Source: Thermoguttaceae bacterium
Lineage (GTDB): Bacteria; Planctomycetota; Planctomycetia; Pirellulales; Thermoguttaceae
Assembly (NCBI GenBank): GCA_017447865.1
Contig: JAFSMO010000034.1
Span: forward strand, 95,543 to 159,542
Length of the DNA stretch: 64,000 bases
Reading direction: 5' to 3'
A program made the translations under genes and the position numbers. Below, piece by piece: positions 36,002-45,328 of the stretch (the first letter of the stretch is position 1; every line of letters starts with the position of its first letter). The notes under the pieces were generated by a model. That model saw only the letters and a list, made by a program, of their open reading frames with translations, was not told the origin of the DNA and did not search any database.

Positions 36002-39000
36002 ATGACCATGAGACGAACTTTGACCTTCCTTTTCACGTTGGCGCTGCTGGCGCTCCCGGCGGTGGACCTTCATGGCGCGGCCCCTTCCAACCCCAATCTG
36101 GCGCGGCGGGCGACGGCGTCGGCGACCACCGAATACGCGGACTTTCACTCTGCTGACAAAGCGATCGACGGCCAGATCGCCGAGCCCCACAGCGGCGACT
36201 CGGGCCAGGCGTGGGCGATCAAAGGCGCAGTCGCCAAGGGCAAAGCCGACTTCACGCTGACGTGGAAAGAACCGGTCGAGGCGTCCGAAATCGTGTACTT
36301 CGGCCGGGCCGGCGCGTCGTACATCGATGAGGGGTTCAAGGACGTCGAGGTTTACCTCAACGACTCGAAAACGCCCGTCCTGAAGACGCAGCTCAAGCCG
36401 ATCCCGGACCCGCAGCGGCTCGATTTCCCCAAGACGTCCGTGACGTCGATCACGCTGAAATTCCTCTCCGACTACGGGCGGCCCAACTCCGGCGCGGCCG
36501 AGATCATGGTTTTTGCCGACCGCGCGTCCGACGAGCAGCTTCAGGGGGACACGAACGCGGAACTGACGGAAGAATTCGTCGAGTCGGTGCTTCCGGACGA
36601 GATCATTTTCTGCACGCGCAAGCACATGCCCGAGCACTGGTACGCGAATTTCGGCTACTACGCCGACAGCGTGTACCACAAGCCGTTCCACGCCAACTCG
36701 GGCGGGGCGCTGTACGCGTACAACGTGAAGACGAAAACCCTGCGCGTCATTCTGGAGGACCAGGGCGGCATGATCCGCGACCCGAACGTCCATTACGACG
36801 CCAAAAAAATCCTCTTCTCCTACTGCCCGGCCGGGAAAAACCACTACAGCCTGTACGAGATCAACGTGGACGGCACCGGTCTGAAGCAGATCACCGGCAT
36901 GGGTGAGGACGCGCCGCTTAAACTCCCCGCGGGGGTGGTTCCCGACGAGACTCCCGGCTGGCGCATGGAGGCGAAGTGCGACCTGAACACGCGCGACTTC
37001 TCCCCCCCGGGCTGGGACGACTACGAGGCGACGTACCTGCCCGACGATTCGATCGTCTTTTGCTCGACCCGGGCGAAACGCTACGTCGGCTGCTGGCTGA
37101 CCCACGTCGGCACGATCTACAAATGCGACCCGGACGGCTCGAACATCATCCCGCTCTCGTGCAACGTCGAGCAGGACAACACGCCGTGGGTCCTGAATAA
37201 CGGCCAGATCGCGTACATGCGCTGGGAGTACGTGGACCGCTCGCAGGTGAACTACCACCACCTCTGGACGATGAACCAGGACGGGACACGCCAGATGATC
37301 CTTTTCGGAAACCTGCATCCCGGCGGCGTGTTCATCGACGCGAAGCCGATCCCCGGCTCGCAGAAAATCGTCTGCTCGAACAGTCCGGGCCACGGCCGAA
37401 CGGAGCACTACGGCAAGCTGGCCGTCCTGGATCCCGGCGCCGGGCCGGACAAAATGGAGTCCATGCGGAACATCACGAAAGACTCGAATCATTCGGACCC
37501 CTGGGCGTTTGACGAGGAGCACTTCATGACCGCGTCGCGGGACAAAATCATGCTCATCAACGACCTGGGCCAGCAGTCGGTTTTGTTCCAGCTTCCGGCC
37601 GAACTGCGCGAGCAGGGATTCATGGTGAACGAGCCCCGGCCGCTGGCGCCGCGTCCGCGGGAGTACGTCATCCCGAAGCAGACGGACTACTCAAAAGACT
37701 ACGGCACGCTGGCGATGGCGAACCTCTACAAAGGCCGTAAAATGCAGGGCGTGAAGCCGGGAACGGTCAAGACGCTGCTCATCTACGAGACTCTTCCCAA
37801 GCCGATCCACTACACCGGCGGCACCGAGATGATGTCGATCTTCGGCACGTTCACGCTGGAGCGCCTTTTGGGGAGCGTCCCGGTCAGCGAGGACGGCTCC
37901 GCGTACTTCAAACTCCCCGCCAACCGGCCGGTCCTGTTCCTCGCCATGGACGAGAACGGGCACTGCGTCAAGCGGATGCACTCGTTCGTTTCGGTCATGC
38001 CGGGCGAAAGCACGATCTGCATCGGCTGCCACGAGGAGCGGACGCTCACCCCGACGCTGGACGACCGGAACCGCCTGTTCAAGATGATCCATAACGACGA
38101 GCCGGCCGAGATCCAGCCCGTCGCGGACATGAAAGACCTCGGGCCGGATTTTCACGGCGTGTTCGATTTCCCGCGTGACGTTCAGCCGATCCTGGACCGC
38201 CACTGCGTCAAGTGCCACAATCCGAGGCGCGAGGACGGCGGCGTCAATCTCTCCGGCCACTGGACCCCGATGTACACGATCAGCTACACGCATTTGAGCT
38301 GGTACAATCTGCTCGGCGACAATCGAAACCGGGCGGTGAGCAACTTCGAGCCGTACGAGATCGGGACCGGTTCCAGCCGGCTCGTCAAGCTGATCGAAGA
38401 GGGCCACCAGGGCGTGAAAATGCCGCCGGAAGAGCAGGCGGTCATTCGGCACTGGATCGACGCCGGTGCGAATTTTGCCGGCACGTACGCCTCCGAGGCC
38501 TCGGGCGGCGTGGGCTACTACATGGCGAACATTCCGGTCTGGAATCAGGAGACGTGGGCGGAACAGACCGCCATGCGTGAAGCGGTCTCCCGGCGCTGCG
38601 ACGGCTGCCACGCCCCGACCGAGCAGGATAAAAAGCGCGTGAAATACGACATTTACGTCGATAATTACTCGCCGGCCAATCCGCGGACGCGAGGCGATCA
38701 CACGGTCGCGCACGATCTTTGCGAGGGGAACGCCCGCTACTCCCGCATGGAGATTTTCGACCTTTCGTACCCCGAGGAATCGAAGGCGCTGCTCGCACCG
38801 CTAAGCCGGTCCGCCAACGGCCTGGGCTTTTGTGAGGCGAAGTCCGGAAAACCGGTTTTCGAGTCCACCGACGACCCGGACTACCAGACGATCCTCCGCG
38901 GGATCCAGCGTGGGCGCGACTACATCCTCAACGAGGATAATCGGTACTCGATGCTCTACTGCGACCCGAACAACGGCGCGGCGCCGCAGGCGTTCCGGCC

Positions 39001-39151
39001 CCGCTGGGCGTACCTGCGCGAGATGATCCGCTACGGCATCCTCCCGACCGACACCGACCCGACCGCGACGTACAATCCGTTCACGCTGGACGAGCAGTAC
39101 TGGCAGTCGTTCTGGTACGTCCCGGAAACGGCCGGCGCCGGGAAACCGTGA
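36002..39151 (+). CDS. HzsA-related multihaem protein with N-terminal discoidin-like domain
   Basis: 1049 residues. Signal peptide about 1-26; ATGs at 36002 and 36008 are both possible. A discoidin/F5-8-type C domain comes first (NLARRATASATTEYADF, DKAIDGQI), then a TolB/WD40-like propeller (about 190-560; KILFSYCPAG, YEINVDGTGLKQITG), then a c-type cytochrome region with three CxxCH haem sites: CIGCH (673-677), CVKCH (735-739) and CDGCH (866-870). The arrangement resembles the hydrazine synthase alpha subunit and the HzsA-related proteins common in planctomycetes. No other anammox gene is present, so hydrazine synthesis is not implied. Function unknown; probably periplasmic redox. Own promoter and terminator. 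Confidence 0.85.
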   Translation: MTMRRTLTFLFTLALLALPAVDLHGAAPSNPNLARRATASATTEYADFHSADKAIDGQIAEPHSGDSGQAWAIKGAVAKGKADFTLTWKEPVEASEIVYFGRAGASYIDEGFKDVEVYLNDSKTPVLKTQLKPIPDPQRLDFPKTSVTSITLKFLSDYGRPNSGAAEIMVFADRASDEQLQGDTNAELTEEFVESVLPDEIIFCTRKHMPEHWYANFGYYADSVYHKPFHANSGGALYAYNVKTKTLRVILEDQGGMIRDPNVHYDAKKILFSYCPAGKNHYSLYEINVDGTGLKQITGMGEDAPLKLPAGVVPDETPGWRMEAKCDLNTRDFSPPGWDDYEATYLPDDSIVFCSTRAKRYVGCWLTHVGTIYKCDPDGSNIIPLSCNVEQDNTPWVLNNGQIAYMRWEYVDRSQVNYHHLWTMNQDGTRQMILFGNLHPGGVFIDAKPIPGSQKIVCSNSPGHGRTEHYGKLAVLDPGAGPDKMESMRNITKDSNHSDPWAFDEEHFMTASRDKIMLINDLGQQSVLFQLPAELREQGFMVNEPRPLAPRPREYVIPKQTDYSKDYGTLAMANLYKGRKMQGVKPGTVKTLLIYETLPKPIHYTGGTEMMSIFGTFTLERLLGSVPVSEDGSAYFKLPANRPVLFLAMDENGHCVKRMHSFVSVMPGESTICIGCHEERTLTPTLDDRNRLFKMIHNDEPAEIQPVADMKDLGPDFHGVFDFPRDVQPILDRHCVKCHNPRREDGGVNLSGHWTPMYTISYTHLSWYNLLGDNRNRAVSNFEPYEIGTGSSRLVKLIEEGHQGVKMPPEEQAVIRHWIDAGANFAGTYASEASGGVGYYMANIPVWNQETWAEQTAMREAVSRRCDGCHAPTEQDKKRVKYDIYVDNYSPANPRTRGDHTVAHDLCEGNARYSRMEIFDLSYPEESKALLAPLSRSANGLGFCEAKSGKPVFESTDDPDYQTILRGIQRGRDYILNEDNRYSMLYCDPNNGAAPQAFRPRWAYLREMIRYGILPTDTDPTATYNPFTLDEQYWQSFWYVPETAGAGKP

Positions 39152-39183
39152 CCCTTTAACGGCGTTCAAAGTCCACAAAAAAA

Positions 39184-39216
39184 CCTCCTCGCGATCACTC
39201 GCAAGGAGGCTTTTTT
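39184..39216 (+). terminator. Intrinsic terminator, probably bidirectional
   Basis: CCTCCTCGCGA and TCGCAAGGAGG form a stem with one mismatch (39184-39210), followed by six T on the plus strand and preceded by a run of A, so it can also work for the minus-strand tRNA. It ends the HzsA-related gene. Confidence 0.85.
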
Positions 39217-39218
39217 AT

Positions 39219-39292
<74 letters not shown>

Positions 39293-39342
39293 AGCTCAGG
39301 AAACCCGCCTAAAAACGGATTTCCTGAATGAAGGATTTAATC

Positions 39343-40329
39343 TCATTTCAGAGCGGCGGTCACGTCAGCCAGCGAACCGGCGGAACCGAGCTTCTGGTTC
39401 TTGTGGACGATGTAGTCCGCGTAGTTCTTCATGAAGACCTTGCCAGACGGACGAAGGTCGAACACTTCCGGATGCAGAATGAATTCTTCACGAAGCGTCG
39501 CGCACCAGACCAGACGGCCGTCCGTGTCGATGTTGATCTTCGTCACGCCGAGCTGCGAGGCTTTGAAGTATTCGTCTTCGTTCACGCCCGAAGCGCCAGC
39601 CAGATGACCGCCGGCGATGTTGATGCGGCGGACCCATTCCTGCGGAACGCTGGAGGAACCGTGCATGACGAGCGGGAAGTTCGGTTTCACGGCGTTGACC
39701 GCTTTCTGGATCTCGGTCAGAACGTCGAAGTGAAGGCCCTGCGTGCCCGAGAATTTGAACGCGCCGTGGGAAGTTCCAATGGCGACGGCCAGAGAGTCGC
39801 AGTTCGTCAGTTCGATGAACTTCGCGGCATCTTCCGGACGGGTCAGTTTCACGGAACCAACGACGTCTTCCTCAACGCCACCGAGCTGGCCCAGCTCAGC
39901 TTCGACCACGACGCCCTTTTCGTGGGCGGCGTCCACGACGCGCTTCGTGATCTCGACGTTCTTCTCGAACTCTTCGTGCGAGGCGTCGATCATGACGGAA
40001 GAATAGAAACCGCTCTTGATGCAGTCGTAGCAGACTTCTTCCGTGCCGTGGTCAAGGTGAACCGCGAAAATGGCTTCCGGGAACACTTCGTCGCAAGCGC
40101 GGATGATGCCTTCCAGAATGCGCGTGTCGGAATAGTCACGAGCGCCGCGGGAAATCTGGATGATGAACGGCGCGGCCTTCGTATTATCGACCGGGTCCGA
40201 GTTCTTGCCGGATTTGCCCAGGTTGCCGCGGAAAAGACCGACGGCCTGTTCCATATTGTTGATGTTGTAAGCACCGATGGCGTATTTGCCGTAAGCCTGT
40301 TTGAACAGTTCGGTAGTGGTAACGATCAT
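39343..40329 (-). CDS. fba: Fructose-bisphosphate aldolase, class II
   Basis: 328 residues. YAIGAYNINNMEQ opens the TIM barrel; VHLDHGT (Asp93, His94) carries the catalytic Asp and a zinc ligand, FYSSVMIDAS, EAELGQLGG and VAIGTSHG follow, then LVMHGSSS and INIDTD. Zinc-dependent class II aldolase cleaves fructose-1,6-bisphosphate to DHAP and glyceraldehyde-3-phosphate in glycolysis and gluconeogenesis. GGGAGG lies just before the ATG. Downstream on the same strand is tRNA-Arg, upstream the beta-helix protein (gap 68 bases). Confidence 0.96.
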   Translation of the reverse strand: MIVTTTELFKQAYGKYAIGAYNINNMEQAVGLFRGNLGKSGKNSDPVDNTKAAPFIIQISRGARDYSDTRILEGIIRACDEVFPEAIFAVHLDHGTEEVCYDCIKSGFYSSVMIDASHEEFEKNVEITKRVVDAAHEKGVVVEAELGQLGGVEEDVVGSVKLTRPEDAAKFIELTNCDSLAVAIGTSHGAFKFSGTQGLHFDVLTEIQKAVNAVKPNFPLVMHGSSSVPQEWVRRINIAGGHLAGASGVNEDEYFKASQLGVTKINIDTDGRLVWCATLREEFILHPEVFDLRPSGKVFMKNYADYIVHKNQKLGSAGSLADVTAALK

Positions 40330-40397
40330 GGAAACCTCCCTTTAGGTTGAAAAGAAAAAGGAAAACGGGTTAAATCTCAAATGAATCCTTGTATTGT

Positions 40398-43046
40398 TTA
40401 CTGCGCCGCCGACTTTTTCAGCTCGATCCGCACGTTATCCAGATCGATCGTCGTGGTGTTTTGCCCCAGCGCCGCGAAAACCAGGCAGGCGAATTCCTTC
40501 CACTCCGGATTACGGATCGGCCGGACGAATGTCCTGGTCTCGCCCCCTTTCGGCGTGATCTTGACCGTGTACGTCTCGCCGCTGGCCGGGATGTTCGGGA
40601 CCAAAAGCTCGACGTGGACCCAGTCCGTTGCCGGGACCTGGAAGGCCTCGTCGTGGAAGTAAACCCCATCAGGCCGGACCCGAAGCGTCGCGGCGATCCG
40701 GTACTTCGCGCCTTTGTCACGGACTTCCGTCATCAGGTCGGCCCCTTCCGCGACGCGCACGTCGAACGAAACGTAAACCATTCCGGGGTCCGTGTAGTTT
40801 GTGTTGTACTGCCAGAACGGGTCGAACGCGAACTGCTGGTCCGGCGTATCAAAAATGCGGAGGAAAAGATTCCCGTTTTCCTCCAGGATTTTGACCGAGC
40901 CGTGATTCCCGTGCGGCGTGGCTTGACGAACCAGGTTTCTGCGCGGCGTCTCGAAATCATCCATCAGGGCAAACGGCGGAAGCGCCGGCGCGTCCGGGGC
41001 GAAAACCACCTCGGGCCAAACCCAGTTCTGCGCCTCTTTCACCCACGCGGGATCGTCCTTCAAAACGCCGGCCTGCGTGAAATCGAACGGTTTGAAACCG
41101 ATCTTTTCCAAAACCGGCTTCGAGGCTTCCGTAAAGCGGAAATCGAAGTTCTTCGCGTCCTGGAAATGCGGGTCCGCGATCACGCTGTGCTGGTCCTTCC
41201 CGAGCTTCTGCCACTCCTCGAAGGTAAGCTCCTGGAAATCGATCGCGTGGTCGTCGCCGTAGTTCCAGTAAAGGTTCCGGTCCTCGTTGGAGTACGGGTT
41301 TTTCCATTGCCCGTGCAGGAGCGCCTGGCCGGCGGAGGAGTCGTACACGATGATGTTCTGCTCCAGCGTGAACGACGTGTGCTCTTCCGGACGCGAGCGC
41401 TGCAGCTGATCCTCGAGGCTGAAGGCGAAAATGTTGTTCCGCAGCAAATTGTTCTCGCCGTAGTGCTGGTGGAAGTTCCCGGTGTGCGTCCGGTACACCA
41501 GATTGTTCTCCATCAGGATGTCGGAGGAGCCTTCGTCCGTATAAAGGCCCATGCCGCCGCGGCCGTAGCGATTGTACGAGTACACATCGTGGATCACGTT
41601 ATTCGAAACGGTCGTCCCCGGCGAAACTCCGAGGGAGTAGATCCCGCCCATGTCGGAGAGCACGCCCTGGCCGACGTGGTGAATGTGGTTGAATTCGATG
41701 TGGTTTTCGACGGCGACCGACTTGGAGTAGCCCCAGACCCAGCCGAGCGAAATGCCCGTGTAGTACCCGTCCGAAATGTCGTTATGCAGGACGGAATTTT
41801 TCGGCGCGTGGCCAATCCAGACGCCGATCCCGCCGAGGTCGATCTGGCCGTAATGCCGGACGATGCAGTTCTGGACGAGGTTCCCGGAGGAAAGGTTTTC
41901 CGGGGCGAGGTTCTGCCCGTGGCCGGGGCCGATGCGCACACCGCCAGCGCCGAGGTCTTCCATCAGCGTTTTCTCCACGCGGCAGTTCGTGCAGCCCACG
42001 TGGAAGTGGAAGGCGTAGCCGCCGACGTGCGTCACTTTGCAGCCCGTGAATTCGAGCGCGTCGGCGTAGTTCGCCAGAATGGACGCGGGCGAGCTCGTGG
42101 CCGACTGCGAGGCGCAGAGGCCGTTTTCCGGAAGGTTCCAGACGTCGCACATGAACGTGATGTTCCGGAACGCGATGTTACGGACGCGGGACTCCTGCGT
42201 GCCGTTAAATTTCAGGAAACCGGTCTCCTCGAGCGGCTTCGGACCCATCGGGGCGAGGAAACGGACGTTTTCCGGCGTTTCGCCCTCGCGGGGAATGTAA
42301 ATGCACGTCCCGTCGCGCTTCAGAAGGAATTCGCCCGGCTCGTCCAACGCGGACTCGATCCCCTCGACGTGGTAGCGCTGATTCCTGCCCCAGCGGCAAA
42401 TGTCCCAGGGCGAGGAGCCGGTAAGCGTCACGAGGTTTTTGGCCTCGTCCACGCTTTCAATGCGGTGAAACGACGTTTCCCACGAGTGGTACAGGAGAAT
42501 CTTCACGTCGTGCGGATTCGGCATTTTGGCGATCTCGGCGAAGATCGCACGGTCCACCTGGCGGGGAGAAAACTGCGTTTTGGGGTTTTCCTCACTGACT
42601 TCCTGAATGTACAGGTAGCGGTCGCCGCCGGGAACGTCCGCGTTCGGTGTGCGGGCGAGCTGGGCGCGCTGGCCCCCGACGAAAAGCGACTCAAACCAGA
42701 ATTTTCCGTCCGCGACGTCCTGGATCTTCGTCTCGAACCAGCCGTTCGGAGCGGCTTTCCAGCCGGTGATCTCGATCCCGCGGGTGAAAACGGGCGGCTG
42801 GGCCGGATCCGCGGCCTCGTAAACCGTGCAGGAATCGGCGGGAGTAAACTCGACCGGCTCGGCAAAAAAGTATTCGCCCGGTGCGACCCTAACCACGGCG
42901 GTCTGACCGGGGTTCTGCGAGTGCCACGCACGCACTGCGTCACGGACCTGAGCCAGAGACTGACCCGGCTGGAGCTGGAATTCCTGCGCGCCCAGCGAAG
43001 ATGCGAGGCAGAGGAAAAGCGCGAAAATGGCGGCACGGTATTTCAT
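40398..43046 (-). CDS. Secreted right-handed beta-helix protein (putative polysaccharide lyase/hydrolase)
   Basis: 882 residues from the ATG at 43044-43046, chosen because a clean signal peptide follows (KYRAAIFALFLCLASSLGAQ); the frame extends 20 codons further but would bury it. Residues about 300-560 have the repeated N-x-[IV] ladder of parallel beta-helix proteins (NIAFRNITFMCD, GCKVTHVGGYAFH, VENHIEFNHIHHVG, VSNNVIHDVYSYNRYG, MENNLVYRTH). The C-terminal 250 residues look like a carbohydrate-binding beta-sandwich (FVRPIRNPEWKEFACLVFA). Such proteins act on pectin, alginate or glycosaminoglycans, or are hydrolases; catalytic residues were not assigned. No good ribosome binding site. Confidence 0.75.
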   Translation of the reverse strand: MKYRAAIFALFLCLASSLGAQEFQLQPGQSLAQVRDAVRAWHSQNPGQTAVVRVAPGEYFFAEPVEFTPADSCTVYEAADPAQPPVFTRGIEITGWKAAPNGWFETKIQDVADGKFWFESLFVGGQRAQLARTPNADVPGGDRYLYIQEVSEENPKTQFSPRQVDRAIFAEIAKMPNPHDVKILLYHSWETSFHRIESVDEAKNLVTLTGSSPWDICRWGRNQRYHVEGIESALDEPGEFLLKRDGTCIYIPREGETPENVRFLAPMGPKPLEETGFLKFNGTQESRVRNIAFRNITFMCDVWNLPENGLCASQSATSSPASILANYADALEFTGCKVTHVGGYAFHFHVGCTNCRVEKTLMEDLGAGGVRIGPGHGQNLAPENLSSGNLVQNCIVRHYGQIDLGGIGVWIGHAPKNSVLHNDISDGYYTGISLGWVWGYSKSVAVENHIEFNHIHHVGQGVLSDMGGIYSLGVSPGTTVSNNVIHDVYSYNRYGRGGMGLYTDEGSSDILMENNLVYRTHTGNFHQHYGENNLLRNNIFAFSLEDQLQRSRPEEHTSFTLEQNIIVYDSSAGQALLHGQWKNPYSNEDRNLYWNYGDDHAIDFQELTFEEWQKLGKDQHSVIADPHFQDAKNFDFRFTEASKPVLEKIGFKPFDFTQAGVLKDDPAWVKEAQNWVWPEVVFAPDAPALPPFALMDDFETPRRNLVRQATPHGNHGSVKILEENGNLFLRIFDTPDQQFAFDPFWQYNTNYTDPGMVYVSFDVRVAEGADLMTEVRDKGAKYRIAATLRVRPDGVYFHDEAFQVPATDWVHVELLVPNIPASGETYTVKITPKGGETRTFVRPIRNPEWKEFACLVFAALGQNTTTIDLDNVRIELKKSAAQ

Positions 43047-43211
43047 TAGCGACCGATTATTTTTAGGACCAGGAAAAGGGCTTGGGCTCCCCAAAGGAAT
43101 GACCACCTAAGAATTCTAACCCATTATAGCGATTTTAAAATTTTTGTCACGGGGGGGCGGAAAATTTTTTCACTTTTTCCAAATATTTTCTCTTTTTTCG
43201 AGCCGTACTCC

Positions 43212-43239
43212 TTGTTTTCTTTGGCCTTTATATTAAAAT
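43212..43239 (+). promoter_or_regulatory. Putative promoter for the ROK kinase gene
   Basis: TTGTTT (43212-43217), 16-base spacer, TAAAAT (43234-43239), 52 bases before the start codon. Confidence 0.45.
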
Positions 43240-43291
43240 ACGTGAATCGTATTCATTTGTATGTAAACCAATATTCACAGGAGTTTGACCC

Positions 43292-44326
43292 ATGAAATAT
43301 TACCTCGGAATCGATCTCGGCGGAACCAATACGAAGATCGGGATCCTGGACGAAAATGGCACCATCGTCGCGAAAGGCTCGGTCCCCACGCACATTCAGG
43401 AGGGGCCGGAAGCCGCGTGCCAGCGCATCGCAGGGGGAGTGGATGAAGTTTTGAAGCAGGCCGGTCTTACACGCGCCGACATTGCGAAGGCGGGGCTCGC
43501 CTCGGCTGGCCCGATGGATATTCCGGGGCGGACGCTCCGCGAGACGGCCAATCTGGGGGAGAAGTGGAAATATTGCCCGATCGCCGACATGATGAGCGAA
43601 GCGTGCGGCATTTACCTCGAATTCGCCAACGACGCATCCGCGGCCGCGTTCGCGGAATACTGGGTCGGAAAAGGTAAAGACGCCAAAAAGCACACGGTCA
43701 ACCAGCAGGGCGTCGTGACGCTCGACAAACCGATCACGAGCATGGTCCTCCTGACCCTGGGCACCGGCATCGGCTGCGGGATCATCATCAACAAAATGGT
43801 CTATGACGGCGAGCACTCGCAGGGGGGCGAGTACGGCCACGCGCTGATCGACACGACTCCGAACGCCCGAATTTGCGGCTGCGGCCGGCCCGGGCACTAC
43901 GAAGCGTACGGGAGCGCCACGGCGGTCATTTCCCGCACGAAAGAGATCATCGACTCCGGCGTGAAAACCTCCCTGGCGGCCCGTCGGGCGGACCTCGACG
44001 AGATCGGCGCCAAAGTCGTCGCGGAAGAGGCCCAGAACGGTGACGAAGTCGCGATGCAGATCATCCTCGACACGGCAAAGTACCTCGCCATCGGGATCGT
44101 GACCCTCATGCACACGATCGACCCGGACGCGATCTACCTCGGCGGCGCGATGACCTTCGGCGGGAATGAATCGGAACTTGGGCGCACGTTCATCAAGGCG
44201 ATCCGCGACGAGATCAAGGTCCGCGCCCTGCCGACCTGCTCGGCGACGACGATCGTCGATTTCGCGGCCCTTGGCGGTGATGCGGGTTTCATCGGCGCGG
44301 CGGGGATTGCCAAGGCGATGGAGTGA
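43292..44326 (+). CDS. ROK family sugar kinase (putative glucokinase)
   Basis: 344 residues. ATP phosphate loop DLGGTNTK (residues 8-15), catalytic Asp114 in FANDASAAAF, second phosphate motif LGTGIGCG (156-163), sugar/zinc His183 in GGEYGH and the ROK zinc motif CGCGRPGHYEAYGS from residue 195. In the zinc motif the third Cys of CxCGxxGC is His, a variant I believe occurs in other ROK glucokinases. An insertion of about 20 residues (130-150, GKDAKKHTVNQQG) sits before the phosphate motif. It phosphorylates glucose or a related hexose in the cytoplasm. CAGGAG precedes the ATG. Confidence 0.9.
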   Translation: MKYYLGIDLGGTNTKIGILDENGTIVAKGSVPTHIQEGPEAACQRIAGGVDEVLKQAGLTRADIAKAGLASAGPMDIPGRTLRETANLGEKWKYCPIADMMSEACGIYLEFANDASAAAFAEYWVGKGKDAKKHTVNQQGVVTLDKPITSMVLLTLGTGIGCGIIINKMVYDGEHSQGGEYGHALIDTTPNARICGCGRPGHYEAYGSATAVISRTKEIIDSGVKTSLAARRADLDEIGAKVVAEEAQNGDEVAMQIILDTAKYLAIGIVTLMHTIDPDAIYLGGAMTFGGNESELGRTFIKAIRDEIKVRALPTCSATTIVDFAALGGDAGFIGAAGIAKAME

Positions 44327-44698
44327 TTCGGGGATGACGCTTCCAGCGTCGTCGATTCGGAGGGCCGGCGTCCTCGCCGGTCAAGTTCGGCGCAAGCTAA
44401 TGTAAATTAAAAAAGGCCCCCCTAAAGGGGGGCTGCCGAGCGAAGCGATGGGGGGTTCGGGCCAAAGGACGGACGTTTCCCACGCGAAAACCTTTTTTCG
44501 CCGTCATGCTTTTCGGTCGCTAAGTGAAAGCGGCAAAGGAAGCCTTCGGCTTCTGTATTGCCGCACTCCAAAAAGTTTCCCCATCTTTTCTCTTTTCCCC
44601 AGACTGATTTCTTCTTACGACGTTAATTTTCCTCCTGCCGCCCCCCGATAAAGAAAAAGGTTCATCATTTTTTCACTTTTTTCAGAGGAATCAGAATC
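44327..44698. other. Palindrome-rich intergenic region
   Basis: 372 bases without a credible gene. It contains GACGC/GCGTC (44336-44350), CCGGCG/CGCCGG (44365-44380), the repeat unit at 44413-44460, and a nested hairpin with arms GCGGCAA/TTGCCGC and GGAAGCC/GGCTTC (44530-44564). The last 100 bases are T-rich and carry the leader of the pilin-like gene. Confidence 0.65.
44413..44460. repeat. GC-rich palindromic repeat unit (half element)
   Basis: Reads AAGGCCCCCCTAAAGGGGGG, then CTGCCGAGCGAAGCGATG and GGGGGTTCGG. It closely matches the reverse complement of 60288-60338, so two copies of the same repeat family are present in the window. The first 20 bases form a perfect short hairpin. Confidence 0.8.
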
Positions 44699-44980
44699 AT
44701 GGAAAAGTTCTTTCGCGACGAAACGGGGAGCTTGACGCTGGAATGGATTTTTATTTTTTCGCTTCTCGTCGTGGGAATCGCCGGCGGTGTCGCCGCCATC
44801 CGCAACGCCATGATTCTGGAAGCCGGAGAAGATGCCGGCGCGGCAGCCAGTCTCGATACCAGTTACACCGTCAGTGACCCGCCGACGTTGAGCGTGAATA
44901 ACAAACAGAGCGCCACCATCCACGGTTTCGAGAACTACGCAGGGCCAAACAAAGTCCAGTTCGGCAACATGGGCGATTAG
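44699..44980 (+). CDS. Small single-span pilin-like protein (Flp/TadE-type N-terminus)
   Basis: 93 residues. After a short charged head (MEKFFRDETG) comes SLTLEWIFIFSLLVVGIAGG, one membrane segment with Glu five residues after the Gly, as in Flp or TadE class prepilins processed by TadV-like peptidases. The rest (about 60 residues) is polar with no motif I recognise. GAGGAATC lies upstream of the ATG. No tad or pil gene is nearby, so it is an orphan. Alternatives: a plain membrane-anchored small protein. Stop is TAG. Confidence 0.55.
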   Translation: MEKFFRDETGSLTLEWIFIFSLLVVGIAGGVAAIRNAMILEAGEDAGAAASLDTSYTVSDPPTLSVNNKQSATIHGFENYAGPNKVQFGNMGD

Positions 44981-45010
44981 AAACGTGACGCCCTGCCCCA
45001 CCGCCATGGT

Positions 45011-45328
45011 TTAGTCCAAACTTCTTAATTCCCGGCTCTGAAACTGGTCGTTCACGAGTTCTCCGGCCAGTTTCCCCGGTGTGAATGTGATCGCAAAATG
45101 GCGGTCGACCTGAACCCGCTCGCCGGTTTTCGGGTTGAGCCCCTGATGCGGTTTACGCTCTTTGACCTCGAAGACCCCAAAGTTTCTCAGCTCGATCCGT
45201 CCATGCTCGGCCAGTGCCTCGAGGATCGTATCGAGGGTACACTGCACCATCGTGCCGGCGAGCTGCTGGCTGCACTGCATTTTGTCCGAAATGGTCTGAA
45301 CGAGTTCTTTTTTGGTGACGGTTTTCAT
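45011..45328 (-). CDS. HU/IHF family DNA-binding protein
   Basis: 105 residues from the ATG at 45326-45328. TKKELVQTISDKMQCS starts the helical dimerisation part, and GRIELRNFGVFEVKERK then GLNPKTGE form the beta arm, the bacterial histone-like fold that bends DNA. The usual arm-tip Pro region reads NPKTGE. The start codon overlaps the tsaB stop (ATGA), which points to translational coupling. An upstream in-frame Met exists but lies inside tsaB. Confidence 0.9.
   Translation of the reverse strand: MKTVTKKELVQTISDKMQCSQQLAGTMVQCTLDTILEALAEHGRIELRNFGVFEVKERKPHQGLNPKTGERVQVDRHFAITFTPGKLAGELVNDQFQSRELRSLD

Noticed and set aside
36002..39151. True hydrazine synthase subunit
   Set aside because: No HzsB/C-like or other anammox gene is nearby, and the discoidin domain and flanking sugar genes point to another role.
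40389..43049. Long plus-strand open frame (886 codons) opposite the beta-helix gene
   Set aside because: It mirrors the minus-strand gene, which has a signal peptide and N-x-[IV] ladder; the plus frame has no recognisable motif and an Arg/Val/Glu-rich composition typical of GC-rich antisense frames.
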